A DNA stretch of 64,000 nt from Plebeiibacterium sediminum (GTDB lineage Bacteria; Bacteroidota; Bacteroidia; Bacteroidales; Marinilabiliaceae), in contig NZ_JAPDPJ010000004.1 of the NCBI RefSeq assembly GCF_026013605.1, positions 62,001-126,000 on the forward strand, given 5' to 3'. The notes under the pieces were generated by a model. It made no database searches, had not been told where the DNA came from, and was given only the letters and a program-made list of their open reading frames with translations. The translations under genes were made by a program, and so were the position numbers. The stretch's first letter is position 1; every line of letters starts with the position of its first letter. Shown piece after piece: positions 34,890 to 43,929 of this stretch.

Positions 34890-36163
34890 AACTAAAACCA
34901 CAGGCAGAGATAAAGCGTTTTCAAGAGGGAAAGCTACAGGAATTATTGCAATATTTAAGTGAGAATTCTGCGTATTATCAGCGCTTTTTCAAAACACATC
35001 AGGTTGATATTACCGAAATAAAAACGCTTGAAGATCTTCAGAAAATACCAACAACAACTAAAGATGATCTTCAAAAGTACAACAATGACTTTTTATGTGT
35101 TCCAAAAAATAAAATCATTGATTACTTAACCACTTCAGGTACAGCCGGAGATCCGGTGGTATTTGCCGAAACAGAAAATGATTTACAGCGATTGGCTTAT
35201 AATGAGTATATTTCGTTTGTTTGTGCAACTGCTAAGCCCGATGATATTTTCCAATTAATGGTTACTCTTGATCGTAGATTTATGGCAGGGATGGCTTATT
35301 ATGAGGGGATTAGAAAATTAGGTGCCGGAGTGGTTCGTGTTGGTCCTGGTAATCCAGGATTGCAATTTGATACCATAGAAAGAATCAAGCCAACAGCATT
35401 GGTAACCGTTCCTTCTTTTCTGTTAAAGCTGATCGATTACGCGGAACAACATCATATCGATTACCAGAATTCGAGTATTAAAAAAGCTGTTTGTATTGGA
35501 GAGAGTCTTAGAAATGAAGATTTTTCATTGAATACTTTAGGTCAGCGAATTAAAGAAAAGTGGGATATTGAATTGTATTCAACATATGCTTCAACAGAAA
35601 TGGGTACTGCCTTTACCGATTGTGAGTTTGGTATGGGAGGACACCATCATCCGGAAATGATTATTGTTGAGTTTTTAGATGATGAAGGGAACCCTGTTCC
35701 ACCCGGAACTCCGGGAGAGGTTACCATTACAACACTTGGTGTTGAAGGAATGCCTTTGTTACGCTTTAAAACAGGTGATATCTGTAACCACTTTGTGGAT
35801 AAATGTAAGTGCGGAAGAACCACAACCCGTTTAGGTTCTGTTATCGGACGAAAAAATCAGATGATAAAATATAAAGGAACAACCCTTTATCCACCTGCGT
35901 TATACGATGTTTTAAACGACATTGAAAATGTGGAAAATTACATGGTGTGTATTAGTAAAAATACCATAGGTACAGATGATATTGAAATTAAAGTAGGAAC
36001 AACAAAACCCGGAGATGTTCTTAAAAAAGAAGTAAAAGATTGTTTCAGAGCTAAGTTAAGAGTAGCTCCCGATGTAACTTTTTATACCCCTGCAGAAATA
36101 TTAAAAATGCAGTTCCCTGAAATGAGTAGAAAACCAATAACTTTTGTTGATAACAGAAACTAG
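34871..36163 (+). CDS. Phenylacetate-CoA ligase-like AMP-forming enzyme
   Basis: A 430-residue adenylate-forming enzyme of the PaaK type. The ATP loop is YLTTSGTAGDPVVFAET. The following motifs are STYASTEMGTAFTDCEFG (adenine binding) and LLRFKTGDICNHF with the acidic residue. The C-terminal lobe has GRKNQMIKYKGTTLYPPAL with the lysine. A zinc-like set of cysteines (CKCG) lies near residue 313. It activates an aromatic acid as an adenylate and passes it to CoA or ACP. Since the cluster begins with a tyrosine lyase, p-coumarate is the best candidate substrate; this would be the starter-loading step. Inferred, not shown. Confidence 0.82.
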   Translation: MYIPEIELKPQAEIKRFQEGKLQELLQYLSENSAYYQRFFKTHQVDITEIKTLEDLQKIPTTTKDDLQKYNNDFLCVPKNKIIDYLTTSGTAGDPVVFAETENDLQRLAYNEYISFVCATAKPDDIFQLMVTLDRRFMAGMAYYEGIRKLGAGVVRVGPGNPGLQFDTIERIKPTALVTVPSFLLKLIDYAEQHHIDYQNSSIKKAVCIGESLRNEDFSLNTLGQRIKEKWDIELYSTYASTEMGTAFTDCEFGMGGHHHPEMIIVEFLDDEGNPVPPGTPGEVTITTLGVEGMPLLRFKTGDICNHFVDKCKCGRTTTRLGSVIGRKNQMIKYKGTTLYPPALYDVLNDIENVENYMVCISKNTIGTDDIEIKVGTTKPGDVLKKEVKDCFRAKLRVAPDVTFYTPAEILKMQFPEMSRKPITFVDNRN

Positions 36164-36166
36164 ACT

Positions 36167-37327
36167 ATGATTGATTTTGAGAAAGTTTACGAGGAGATGA
36201 GGCCTTACAGAGATGAGGAAATTGCCGGGGCGATGAGTAGAATATTAAAAGAGCAGGCATTTTATCCTGTGCTACATTACGTTTACCCCAATCGTTCTCT
36301 TGAAGAGTCGCTTAAAGAAATGGGTGCGATAAAAAGTATTTATGACTTCCAATCCAAGTTCAGTAAAATTGCTGTGGAGGAAGTTTTAAATAAAACAGCC
36401 ACAAGTTTTAGCTATTCTGGAGTAGAAAATCTGGATAAGGAAACCTCGTATTTATTCATCTCAAATCATAGAGATATTGTTTTAGATAGTGCAATTTTGC
36501 AGTGCGTATTACTTAATAACGGACATAGAACTACTCAAATTACCTTTGGAAGTAATTTAATGAGTAGTCAGTTTATTATTGATATTGGTAAGGTAAATAA
36601 AATGTTTACTTTTTACCGGGGAGGATCAAGAGTTGATATATATCGTAATGCACTGATTCATTCAGCGTATATTAAAAAAGTATTAACGGAAGAGAATGAG
36701 TCTGCCTGGATTGCTCAACGTGATGGCAGAACAAAAGACGGGTATGATAAAACCCAGATCTCTTTGCTTAAGATGCTTACCATAAAAGAAAAAGATCATA
36801 TTGCAGCTTTAAAAAAGTTTAATATCTGTCCTGTATCTATTTCCTATGAGTTAGAACCTTGTGATATTTATAAGGTAAGAGAGCGACTAGCTTCAGCAGA
36901 AGAGGAATATGTAAAGGAAAAAGACGAAGACTTCAATAGTATTCTTAATGGAATAGTCGGAACGAAAGGCAGGGTTCATATTGCTTTCGGAAAGCCGGTT
37001 AACTGCTTCATTGATGAAAATATAGATGAATTGGATAATAATAATATTCATCAAAAAGTATGCGACGAAATGGATCGGCAGATCTGGTTAAATTATCAGT
37101 TAAATCCATTTAATTATGTGGCATATGATATTTTAAATACAAGTCAGCAAAATATGGGTGCAAAATATTCTGAACAGGATATTGATGATTTCTATGATCT
37201 TATAGATCAAAAAGTATCAGGAGAAACAGATCAAATCAGAATTAAAAAGCAAAAAGACGGTTTGCTAAAAATGTATGCAGCACCAGTTGAAAGTTATCTT
37301 AAAGTAAAATGTGAGGTTGAAGGTTAA
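36167..37327 (+). CDS. PlsC-like acyltransferase with variant active-site spacing
   Basis: A 386-residue protein of the glycerolipid acyltransferase family. The motif is ISNHRDIVLDSAIL with His101; the following Asp is Asp107, giving HX5D, where the usual motif is HX4D. The same stretch is familiar from other Bacteroidota acyltransferases, so it seems to be a family variant. Other blocks are NKMFTFYRGG and WIAQRDGRTKDG. It is soluble in outline, with a long charged C-terminus. It is the last gene of the cluster and lies 3 bp after the ligase. It could add the acyl chain to the polyene or make the lipid acceptor. Confidence 0.78.
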   Translation: MIDFEKVYEEMRPYRDEEIAGAMSRILKEQAFYPVLHYVYPNRSLEESLKEMGAIKSIYDFQSKFSKIAVEEVLNKTATSFSYSGVENLDKETSYLFISNHRDIVLDSAILQCVLLNNGHRTTQITFGSNLMSSQFIIDIGKVNKMFTFYRGGSRVDIYRNALIHSAYIKKVLTEENESAWIAQRDGRTKDGYDKTQISLLKMLTIKEKDHIAALKKFNICPVSISYELEPCDIYKVRERLASAEEEYVKEKDEDFNSILNGIVGTKGRVHIAFGKPVNCFIDENIDELDNNNIHQKVCDEMDRQIWLNYQLNPFNYVAYDILNTSQQNMGAKYSEQDIDDFYDLIDQKVSGETDQIRIKKQKDGLLKMYAAPVESYLKVKCEVEG

Positions 37328-37443
37328 ATTAAGTGATATAGAATAAATATATACCTATGATTGGATTCATTAACATATATAGAAAGAATAGTATATTTAA
37401 ATTAAATTTACTAAGTTAGCTTGATATAGAATTAAGGAAGGGA

Positions 37444-40400
37444 ATGAATCAACAACTCAGATTTGGTATATTAATAGTTTTCTTATTTCAGTTTCTTGCT
37501 GTTGGACTTTTTGCACAGCGTGATATCAGTTTTGATTCTTTTTTGCAAGAAAATGGTCTGCCTAATAATCAGGTTCAATGCGTTTTTCAGGATTCAAAAG
37601 GGATTATATGGGTTGGTACAAACCTGGGATTAAGTCGTTTTGATGGATATAAGTTTGTCAATTTTCTTGAATCAGATATCGATAGTCTCAGCATTAAAGG
37701 TACAATTGTAAGAGCCATTGATGAAGATGATAAGGGCCATATTCTTGTTGGAATGGAGAGTGGTGGACTCAATGTGTTCGATAAAAAATTGGAACGTTTT
37801 GAAAGACCACTTAAAAAGCATCATCTTTTTAAAGGCAGGGACATTTCGGTTAATGCAATAAAAAAAGATGATAAAGGAAATATTTGGTTGGGAACTAGCA
37901 TAAGTATCTTAAAGATAAACCCGCAAGGTGATATTGAAAGGATACCATTAGATAGTGAGGATGAGGAGTTTGTTAGGGTGTTGCAATTTGATAAGGATGG
38001 TAAGCTTTGGGCAGGAACCAATAATGGGCTCTTTGTAATAAATCCGTTATCATACAAATACGAAAAGATTGATTTGCCATATAATGAAGACTTTAATCAT
38101 AATCATGAAGTATGGGAAATTTATTTAAATGAGGATGGAAATCTTTGGATTGGATCTTATACCACTGGGATTATTATCTTAAATCCTGAAACAAAGCAAA
38201 CTCAGCTTTTAAATCTCAAACCTGAATTTGAAAGATCCAGAACTGTTCGTTCGATAGTTTCTAAAGAAAAAGGGAAATACTGGATTGGTACTCGGGCAGG
38301 ATTATATTTCTATGATCAGGTTAAAGGAGCAGTTTCAGTTTTTCGTCATGATGACAGAGAACCGAAAAGCCTTGTTAATAATTCTGTTTTGGATATTTTT
38401 ACTGATCGACAAGGTAAAATATGGATTGGTACCAGAGGAGGATTAAATCTTATTTCAAATAGTACTCAGGTATTTCATAATTATAATGCTCATCCTTCTG
38501 ATAAATCAAGCCGATACTTAAATAGTAGTGTTATTTATGCCTTTTATGAGGATGATCAGGGGAAAATATGGGTTGGAACCGAAGATGGAGGTATTAATAT
38601 TTATGATCCTAAATCCAATACCTACAGCTATATTAAGGTTGATGAAAATAACCCTGATGCTTCAATTTCCAGAAATTGTATTAAGGCTTTTCAAGAAGAT
38701 AAAGAAGGGAATTTGTGGATTGGGACCTACTATGGTGGAATAAGTGTTTTAAACTTTAAAACAGGTAAGTTTACTCAATTCAGGAACGATCCGAATAATC
38801 CTAAAACCTTATCGGATAACCGGGTTTGGGATATCATGAAAGATGATAATGATGAAATTTGGGTAGCTACAACTGGAGGGGTTGATAAATTTGATGCTGC
38901 AACCGGAGAATTTATTCACTATCCACAATTAGCCCGGGAGCAAGTGTTTTGGATTGATATTGACTCTCATGAAAATATTTGGTTGGGAACTCAGGATGAA
39001 GTTGTTATTTATAATCAGCGAAATAATGAAATAGCTAAGTTTAAAGAGCACTCCCGGAATTTTTTAGAAGATTCGAAAGGTCGTTTTTGGATTACTACTT
39101 TAGATAAAGGAATTGTTCAATATTCGCGATTTGAAGGTCCTACCCGATATTTTCAATATGATGATGGTTTATGTAATAATCAGGCATTATGTATTCTTGA
39201 GGATGATGCGAATACTTTATGGATAAGCACTTCTAATGGATTGTCGAATTTTAACCCGGAAACTGGCGTTTTTAGAAATTTTTCAAGCAAGGATGGATTA
39301 CGAAATAACCAATTTACTTATGGAGCTGCATATAAAACAAAAGATGGTAATCTTATTTTTGGAGGAATATCCGGCTTCAATATCTTTCATCCGGAAGATG
39401 TAAAATCCGATAAAAATGAATATCCAATCGTGTTTACGGATTTACGAGTTTTCAATAAAAAGGTGAAAATTGGTCCGGATCAAGATGCTGTACTCAAGCA
39501 AAGTATATTAGAAACAAATCATATTGTTTTGGATTACAAACAAAATGTATTTACGCTCGATTTTGCAGCCTTAAATTATACCAATAGTGAAGCTAATTTA
39601 TATTCATATTATCTCGAAGGATTTGATATGGACTGGAGTGAGCCAAGCAAGCAGCATTCAGTTACGTATACAAACCTTGATCCTGATGATTATGTATTCA
39701 GGGTGAAACGTATTGTTCCGGGAGCTCCAGATAGTAATGAAGCTTCAATTAGCGTTACGATTTTACCTCCATTCTGGCGTACCTTGTGGTTTAAATTAAT
39801 TATTCTGGGAGTAATTATTGGGTTAATTTATGTGTTAATTCAATTTGCCATCTTCCGACAAAAAATTAAACATGAGGTGATTTACGAACGAATGAATTCT
39901 AAACGTCAAAGAGAATTGGAAAATTTGAAAATGAAGTTTTTTACCAATATCTCTCATGAAATTAGAACGCCACTATCATTAATCATTACACCTCTCGAAA
40001 AACTCACCTCTCAAAAGTTATCTGTAGATGAAGTACAATCGCATCTTCAAATAATGAGGAAGAGTGCCAATAAATTAAGTCGTTTATTTAATCAATTGCT
40101 TGATTTTAGAAAACTTGAATCAGGGAATTTAAAACTTCAATTAAAGCAGGGTGATTTGGTTCGGTTTATTGCAGATGAGGTAAATACATTTAAAAGTTTT
40201 GCAGAGGAGCAGGGAGTCGAGTTGTCTTTTAATTCTTTAAAAGATAAATTGTTGACTTGCTTTGATGTGGATAAGATTGAAAATATCTTAAATAATTTAT
40301 TATCCAATGCTTTTAAGTATACTGAAAGCGGAGGAACTGTTTTGGTTAATTTATCGTTGATTTTTGATTCGGTAGAAGATGAAATGAATCAAAAGATTGA

Positions 40401-41490
40401 TAAAGAGTTTATTAAGATTGTTGTAAAAGATACAGGGAGAGGTATTTCTCAAAATAGTATTCAACGAATTTTTGATCGTTTTTATCAGGCTGAAGACAGG
40501 GAATTAATGAAGGGAACAGGAATCGGATTATCTTACGTTAAAGAGCTTGTAGAACTTCATAACGGAACAATATCCGTTTCAAGTAAGCCTGGTAAAGGAA
40601 GTGAGTTTACAGTACTCATTCCTCTCATTACAGATTGTTCAGAGTTATGGATTTCTGAAGATAGTGAGTATGAAAATCAGAGTAATGAGAATGAATTGAA
40701 CACAGTAAAATCTGAACCAGTAGCAAAAGCAAAATACTTATTGATAGTAGAGGATAATGCAGATGTTAGAATGCTATTGAAAACTCACTTTGAGTCGAAA
40801 TATACCGTAATTGAGGCCACTAATGGAATAGCAGGTTGGGAAAGTGCTTTAGATACTTTACCAGATATAATTATTAGTGATGTTTTAATGCCCGAAATGG
40901 ATGGATATGAGTTCTGTTTTAAAGTTAAGAATGATGAAAGAACATCTCATATTCCGGTTATTTTATTAACCGCATTGCATTCTTCAAAACATGAATATAA
41001 AGGATTATCCTGTGGGGCGGATGATTATATTACCAAGCCATTTGATCTTAATATTTTACAGGCAAAACTAGAAAATATACTGGCTTTAAGAAAATCTCTG
41101 AAAAAGAAGTTTTCAGATGAAATTACACTGCAACCTAAAAATGTAAAGGTATCTTCACCTGATGAAAAATTTCTGCAGCGTGCTGTAAAAAGTGTTGAAA
41201 AAAACATTGCAAATCCCGAGTTAGATATTGAAACATTTGCCAAAGAAGTTGGAGTTAGCCGTATGCAGTTATACAGAAAGTTAGATGCTCTGACAAATAT
41301 GACTGTGAAAGAATTTATACGTAATATCCGACTTAAAAGAGCAGCCCAATTAATTCAGCAAGATAAAATGACAGTAAATGAAATTTCATATGCTGTTGGA
41401 TTTCGCGATGTTTCACATTTTCGAAAGTGCTTTAGGCAACTTTACGGAATGAATGCAACAGAGTACAAGCAAAAGCTTATGGAAGAGTAA
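37444..41490 (+). CDS. Hybrid two-component system regulator (HTCS), no adjacent SusCD
   Basis: A 1348-residue protein. After a signal peptide (ending LFAQ), about 14 Reg_prop repeats (IWVGTNLGLSRFDG-type) form two periplasmic propellers. A Y_Y_Y domain (LYSYYLEGFDMDWSEPSKQH) comes next, then a membrane helix at about 785-805. The kinase has His838 in NISHEIRTPLSL and the ATPase boxes NNLLSNAFKYT and GTGIGLSYVKELV. A receiver with Asp1146 (ISDVLMPEMDG) and an AraC helix-turn-helix (about 1245-1345) complete it. HTCS proteins sense oligosaccharides and activate polysaccharide loci. This one follows the pigment cluster by 116 bp and faces an oxidoreductase gene, so its target is not clear; it may act on a distant locus. 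Confidence 0.93.
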   Translation: MNQQLRFGILIVFLFQFLAVGLFAQRDISFDSFLQENGLPNNQVQCVFQDSKGIIWVGTNLGLSRFDGYKFVNFLESDIDSLSIKGTIVRAIDEDDKGHILVGMESGGLNVFDKKLERFERPLKKHHLFKGRDISVNAIKKDDKGNIWLGTSISILKINPQGDIERIPLDSEDEEFVRVLQFDKDGKLWAGTNNGLFVINPLSYKYEKIDLPYNEDFNHNHEVWEIYLNEDGNLWIGSYTTGIIILNPETKQTQLLNLKPEFERSRTVRSIVSKEKGKYWIGTRAGLYFYDQVKGAVSVFRHDDREPKSLVNNSVLDIFTDRQGKIWIGTRGGLNLISNSTQVFHNYNAHPSDKSSRYLNSSVIYAFYEDDQGKIWVGTEDGGINIYDPKSNTYSYIKVDENNPDASISRNCIKAFQEDKEGNLWIGTYYGGISVLNFKTGKFTQFRNDPNNPKTLSDNRVWDIMKDDNDEIWVATTGGVDKFDAATGEFIHYPQLAREQVFWIDIDSHENIWLGTQDEVVIYNQRNNEIAKFKEHSRNFLEDSKGRFWITTLDKGIVQYSRFEGPTRYFQYDDGLCNNQALCILEDDANTLWISTSNGLSNFNPETGVFRNFSSKDGLRNNQFTYGAAYKTKDGNLIFGGISGFNIFHPEDVKSDKNEYPIVFTDLRVFNKKVKIGPDQDAVLKQSILETNHIVLDYKQNVFTLDFAALNYTNSEANLYSYYLEGFDMDWSEPSKQHSVTYTNLDPDDYVFRVKRIVPGAPDSNEASISVTILPPFWRTLWFKLIILGVIIGLIYVLIQFAIFRQKIKHEVIYERMNSKRQRELENLKMKFFTNISHEIRTPLSLIITPLEKLTSQKLSVDEVQSHLQIMRKSANKLSRLFNQLLDFRKLESGNLKLQLKQGDLVRFIADEVNTFKSFAEEQGVELSFNSLKDKLLTCFDVDKIENILNNLLSNAFKYTESGGTVLVNLSLIFDSVEDEMNQKIDKEFIKIVVKDTGRGISQNSIQRIFDRFYQAEDRELMKGTGIGLSYVKELVELHNGTISVSSKPGKGSEFTVLIPLITDCSELWISEDSEYENQSNENELNTVKSEPVAKAKYLLIVEDNADVRMLLKTHFESKYTVIEATNGIAGWESALDTLPDIIISDVLMPEMDGYEFCFKVKNDERTSHIPVILLTALHSSKHEYKGLSCGADDYITKPFDLNILQAKLENILALRKSLKKKFSDEITLQPKNVKVSSPDEKFLQRAVKSVEKNIANPELDIETFAKEVGVSRMQLYRKLDALTNMTVKEFIRNIRLKRAAQLIQQDKMTVNEISYAVGFRDVSHFRKCFRQLYGMNATEYKQKLMEE

Positions 41491-41601
41491 CTTATGGCCA
41501 ACAATAGATTTTTCCTGTGTTTTGATTGCTATTTCCTTTTGTGTTGATAATCATATTATTGTTCTTGGCTTATCCTTATAGAATGCGTTTCAGTAATAAT
41601 T

Positions 41602-41622
41602 CCTTATTATTAAGGCTTTTTT
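41602..41622 (+). terminator. Weak terminator after the first HTCS gene
   Basis: CCTTA and TAAGG pair over the loop TTAT and are followed by C and six T residues. The stem is only 5 bp, so this is a low-grade call. Confidence 0.35.
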
Positions 41623-41634
41623 ATCATGTAAAGT

Positions 41635-41665
41635 ATTGATATATCAGTAAATTAAAGTATTCTTG
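41635..41665 (+). promoter_or_regulatory. Promoter of the third FAD oxidoreductase gene
   Basis: ATTG (41635-41638) is separated by exactly 19 bp from TATTCTTG (41658-41665). Both are close to the Bacteroides-type pair TTTG-N19-TAnnTTTG. The start codon lies 44 bp further on. Confidence 0.6.
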
Positions 41666-41709
41666 TAATAATTTAGAATATTTTAACGATTAACCCAGAG
41701 TTTCAAATT

Positions 41710-43218
41710 ATGGCCCCGAAAAAGGCAATTATTATTGGTGCAGGATTGGGTGGACTTTCTGTAGCATCTTATTTACAAATGAATGGTTTTGAAACTCAGG
41801 TTTTTGAAAAGCATAATTTACCAGGAGGGTTGTGTACCTCATGGAAAAGGAAAGACTATTTAATAGATGGTTGTATTCATTTTTTGGTTGGAACAAGTCA
41901 AGGAGAATCTACTTATCCAATATTAAATGGATTAATTGATATGCAGAAGCTGGATTGTGTATATCATGATAGTCATTTTAGAATGGATAAAGGTAAAGAA
42001 TCGATTACTTTTTATAGTAACGTGGATAAACTGGAGAAAGAATTACTGGTAAAAGCTCCAGAAGATAAAAAGCAGATTCTTTGGTTGATAAAGGGAATAC
42101 GTAAATTTTTAACCATTCAATTGCCCGTATCCAAACCCATTGAAATAATGGATTTGCCAGATAAAATGAAGGTAGGAAAAATGATGCTGCCTTATGCGAT
42201 AAGGATGCTTAAGGCTTTTAGAATATCCAATAAACAATTTACTGAAAAACTAAAAAATCCGCATCTTAAAAAAGCTTTCCAAATAGGCTTTGTTGATGAA
42301 CTTCCTGTATTCTCTACAATGTTAATGTTCGTTTGGCGGCACAATCAGCAAATGGGGTATCCTAAAGGAGGCGCTATTCATCTGTCATCTTTAGTGGCCA
42401 ATAACTACATTGATCTGGGTGGTACTATTTCTTACCAGCAAGGCGTTTCTAAAATTCATACCAATAATAACAGAGCAACAGCTATAGAACTTGAAAATGG
42501 GGAAGTACATCATACAGATATTGTAATTTCTGCAGCAGATGGTAAGTCAACCATTTATAATCTGCTTGATGGAAAATATAAAGATGAGCATATTGTTGAA
42601 CGATATGAAACATCAACATTTGAAACCATTGATAAAACTTTATATGTATCAATTGGTGTCAACAAAGACCTTTCGAAAGAACCTCATAAAACCTATTTTC
42701 TGTTAAAAGAACCGATTAAAATTGATCAAAAGACCACGTTGGATCATCTTGAGTTTACACACTACTGTTATGATCCTAAAGCTGCGCCTAAAGGTAAATC
42801 ATTACTTACATTGATGCCAGAATCATTAGACTGGGAATATTGGGTTGACCTCAGGAAGAAAGATATCACAGCATATAATGAACAGAAACAACGTGTGGCA
42901 AATCAATTAATAGAAGCTTTAGATGATCATTTAGGAGATTTTAAAAATCATGTAGAAATGATTGATGTGGCAACGCCAGCAACTTATATTAGGTATACAG
43001 GTAATTGGACAGGAGGACAAAATAGTTGGAAAGCAAAAAAGGAAACTGCAAAAAAGCCCAACGCATGGAAGATTAAAGGATTAAATAACTTTTATATGAC
43101 AGGACAATGGGCTGGTGTATCAGGCGGATTAAATTTGGTTATAGTTATGGGAAATCATTTAGCACAAATGATTTGTAAGGACTTCAATATGCCATTTTCT
43201 TTTAAGCAGAAGTCTTGA
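41710..43218 (+). CDS. FAD-dependent oxidoreductase, phytoene desaturase-like, separate from the cluster
   Basis: A 502-residue flavoprotein starting at ATG 41710. FAD motif: AIIIGAGLGGLSVASYLQMN, with FEKHNLPGGLCTSW. The C-terminal segment is NNFYMTGQWAGVSGGLNLVI. Closer to the sub-group usually annotated as phytoene desaturase family or amine-oxidase-like than to the tandem pair in the pigment cluster, and only distantly similar to those two. It has its own promoter and stands between an HTCS and a convergent membrane protein gene, so it is likely transcribed alone. Substrate unknown; a lipid with conjugated or unsaturated bonds is plausible. Confidence 0.8.
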   Translation: MAPKKAIIIGAGLGGLSVASYLQMNGFETQVFEKHNLPGGLCTSWKRKDYLIDGCIHFLVGTSQGESTYPILNGLIDMQKLDCVYHDSHFRMDKGKESITFYSNVDKLEKELLVKAPEDKKQILWLIKGIRKFLTIQLPVSKPIEIMDLPDKMKVGKMMLPYAIRMLKAFRISNKQFTEKLKNPHLKKAFQIGFVDELPVFSTMLMFVWRHNQQMGYPKGGAIHLSSLVANNYIDLGGTISYQQGVSKIHTNNNRATAIELENGEVHHTDIVISAADGKSTIYNLLDGKYKDEHIVERYETSTFETIDKTLYVSIGVNKDLSKEPHKTYFLLKEPIKIDQKTTLDHLEFTHYCYDPKAAPKGKSLLTLMPESLDWEYWVDLRKKDITAYNEQKQRVANQLIEALDDHLGDFKNHVEMIDVATPATYIRYTGNWTGGQNSWKAKKETAKKPNAWKIKGLNNFYMTGQWAGVSGGLNLVIVMGNHLAQMICKDFNMPFSFKQKS

Positions 43219-43295
43219 CAGATGGATGTTTAAAACTTCTTAATTTCAGTTGATAAGGTTATAAACTACATGTTAACAATGAAATTTCAGCAGAA

Positions 43296-43784
43296 TTAAA
43301 ACTTGAGTTTCAACTTTAAGTAAATCTTTTGCAGTACAGATTTAAATTGTTCTTTACTTTCAATTTTATCTCGATAAAAAAGAGCCATACAGAAAAACAC
43401 CACCATATTAACGCCAAACTGCCAATAAGTAGAGGCACCTGGTTTGGGTGTTTGACCAAAATAGTGTATCGAATACAGAATGACGAATGCCTGAATGGAT
43501 GGAATGATCGTTGCGGTCATTATTGCTGTATTCCTTGATTGTATTAATTGAGTTATTTTTTCACATACTCTGATGTTAAAACCGCCCATTAATAAATTGA
43601 AAGAGAATTGTTTGAAAAAACTATATAAAGCTGGATTAAAGCCATGTTCATAATTAATAAAGAATACTATCGATCCGGTTACAATACCCGAAAGACTGCC
43701 CATCAGGAAATTGATATGCTTATTTAACCAGATAAATATTTTCCACAACCAGTTGGATTTTGTAGAAGTACTTGTTTTTGCCAT
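43296..43784 (-). CDS. Small membrane protein of unknown function
   Basis: The ATG at 43784 is preferred over an in-frame GTG at 43799 because the -7 box upstream would place the transcription start around 43797. The product has 162 residues. It has about four membrane helices (NFLMGSLSGIVTGSIVFFI; FNLLMGGFNIRVC; TAIMTATIIPSIQAFVILYSI; WQFGVNMVVFFCMALFY) and a basic C-terminal tail (VLQKIYLKLKLKF). No family recognised. It is convergent with the oxidoreductase gene and lies downstream of, and on the same strand as, the second HTCS gene, but with its own promoter. It could be a flippase-like or unknown small membrane protein; no function is proposed. Confidence 0.65.
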   Translation of the reverse strand: MAKTSTSTKSNWLWKIFIWLNKHINFLMGSLSGIVTGSIVFFINYEHGFNPALYSFFKQFSFNLLMGGFNIRVCEKITQLIQSRNTAIMTATIIPSIQAFVILYSIHYFGQTPKPGASTYWQFGVNMVVFFCMALFYRDKIESKEQFKSVLQKIYLKLKLKF

Positions 43785-43803
43785 TTTTTTTGTGTTCACG
43801 CAG

Positions 43804-43811
43804 CAAAGGTA
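43804..43811 (-). promoter_or_regulatory. Promoter -7 box of the small membrane protein gene
   Basis: On the minus strand the sequence is TACCTTTG, an exact TAnnTTTG. It ends 20 bp before the ATG. No clear -33 box. Confidence 0.55.
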
Positions 43812-43929
43812 ATAATTCTTATTAAATTGAATAATTTCACATCTTTTAGCTCAATAAACAACGTACAAAAGTGTAATTGTAATATGGCTTAAAACTATCA
43901 CTACAAACTAATGCAAGAACTTTAATACA

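Noticed and set aside
37334-37432. Direct repeat TGATATAGAAT (37334-37344 and 37422-37432) with a related copy near 37377
   Set aside because: The copies are 41 and 47 bp apart with no helical phasing, and the sequence is so AT-rich that chance is a fair explanation.
43219-43295. Bidirectional terminator between the convergent genes
   Set aside because: Possible pairings around 43305 have several mismatches and no T tract; not good enough to call.
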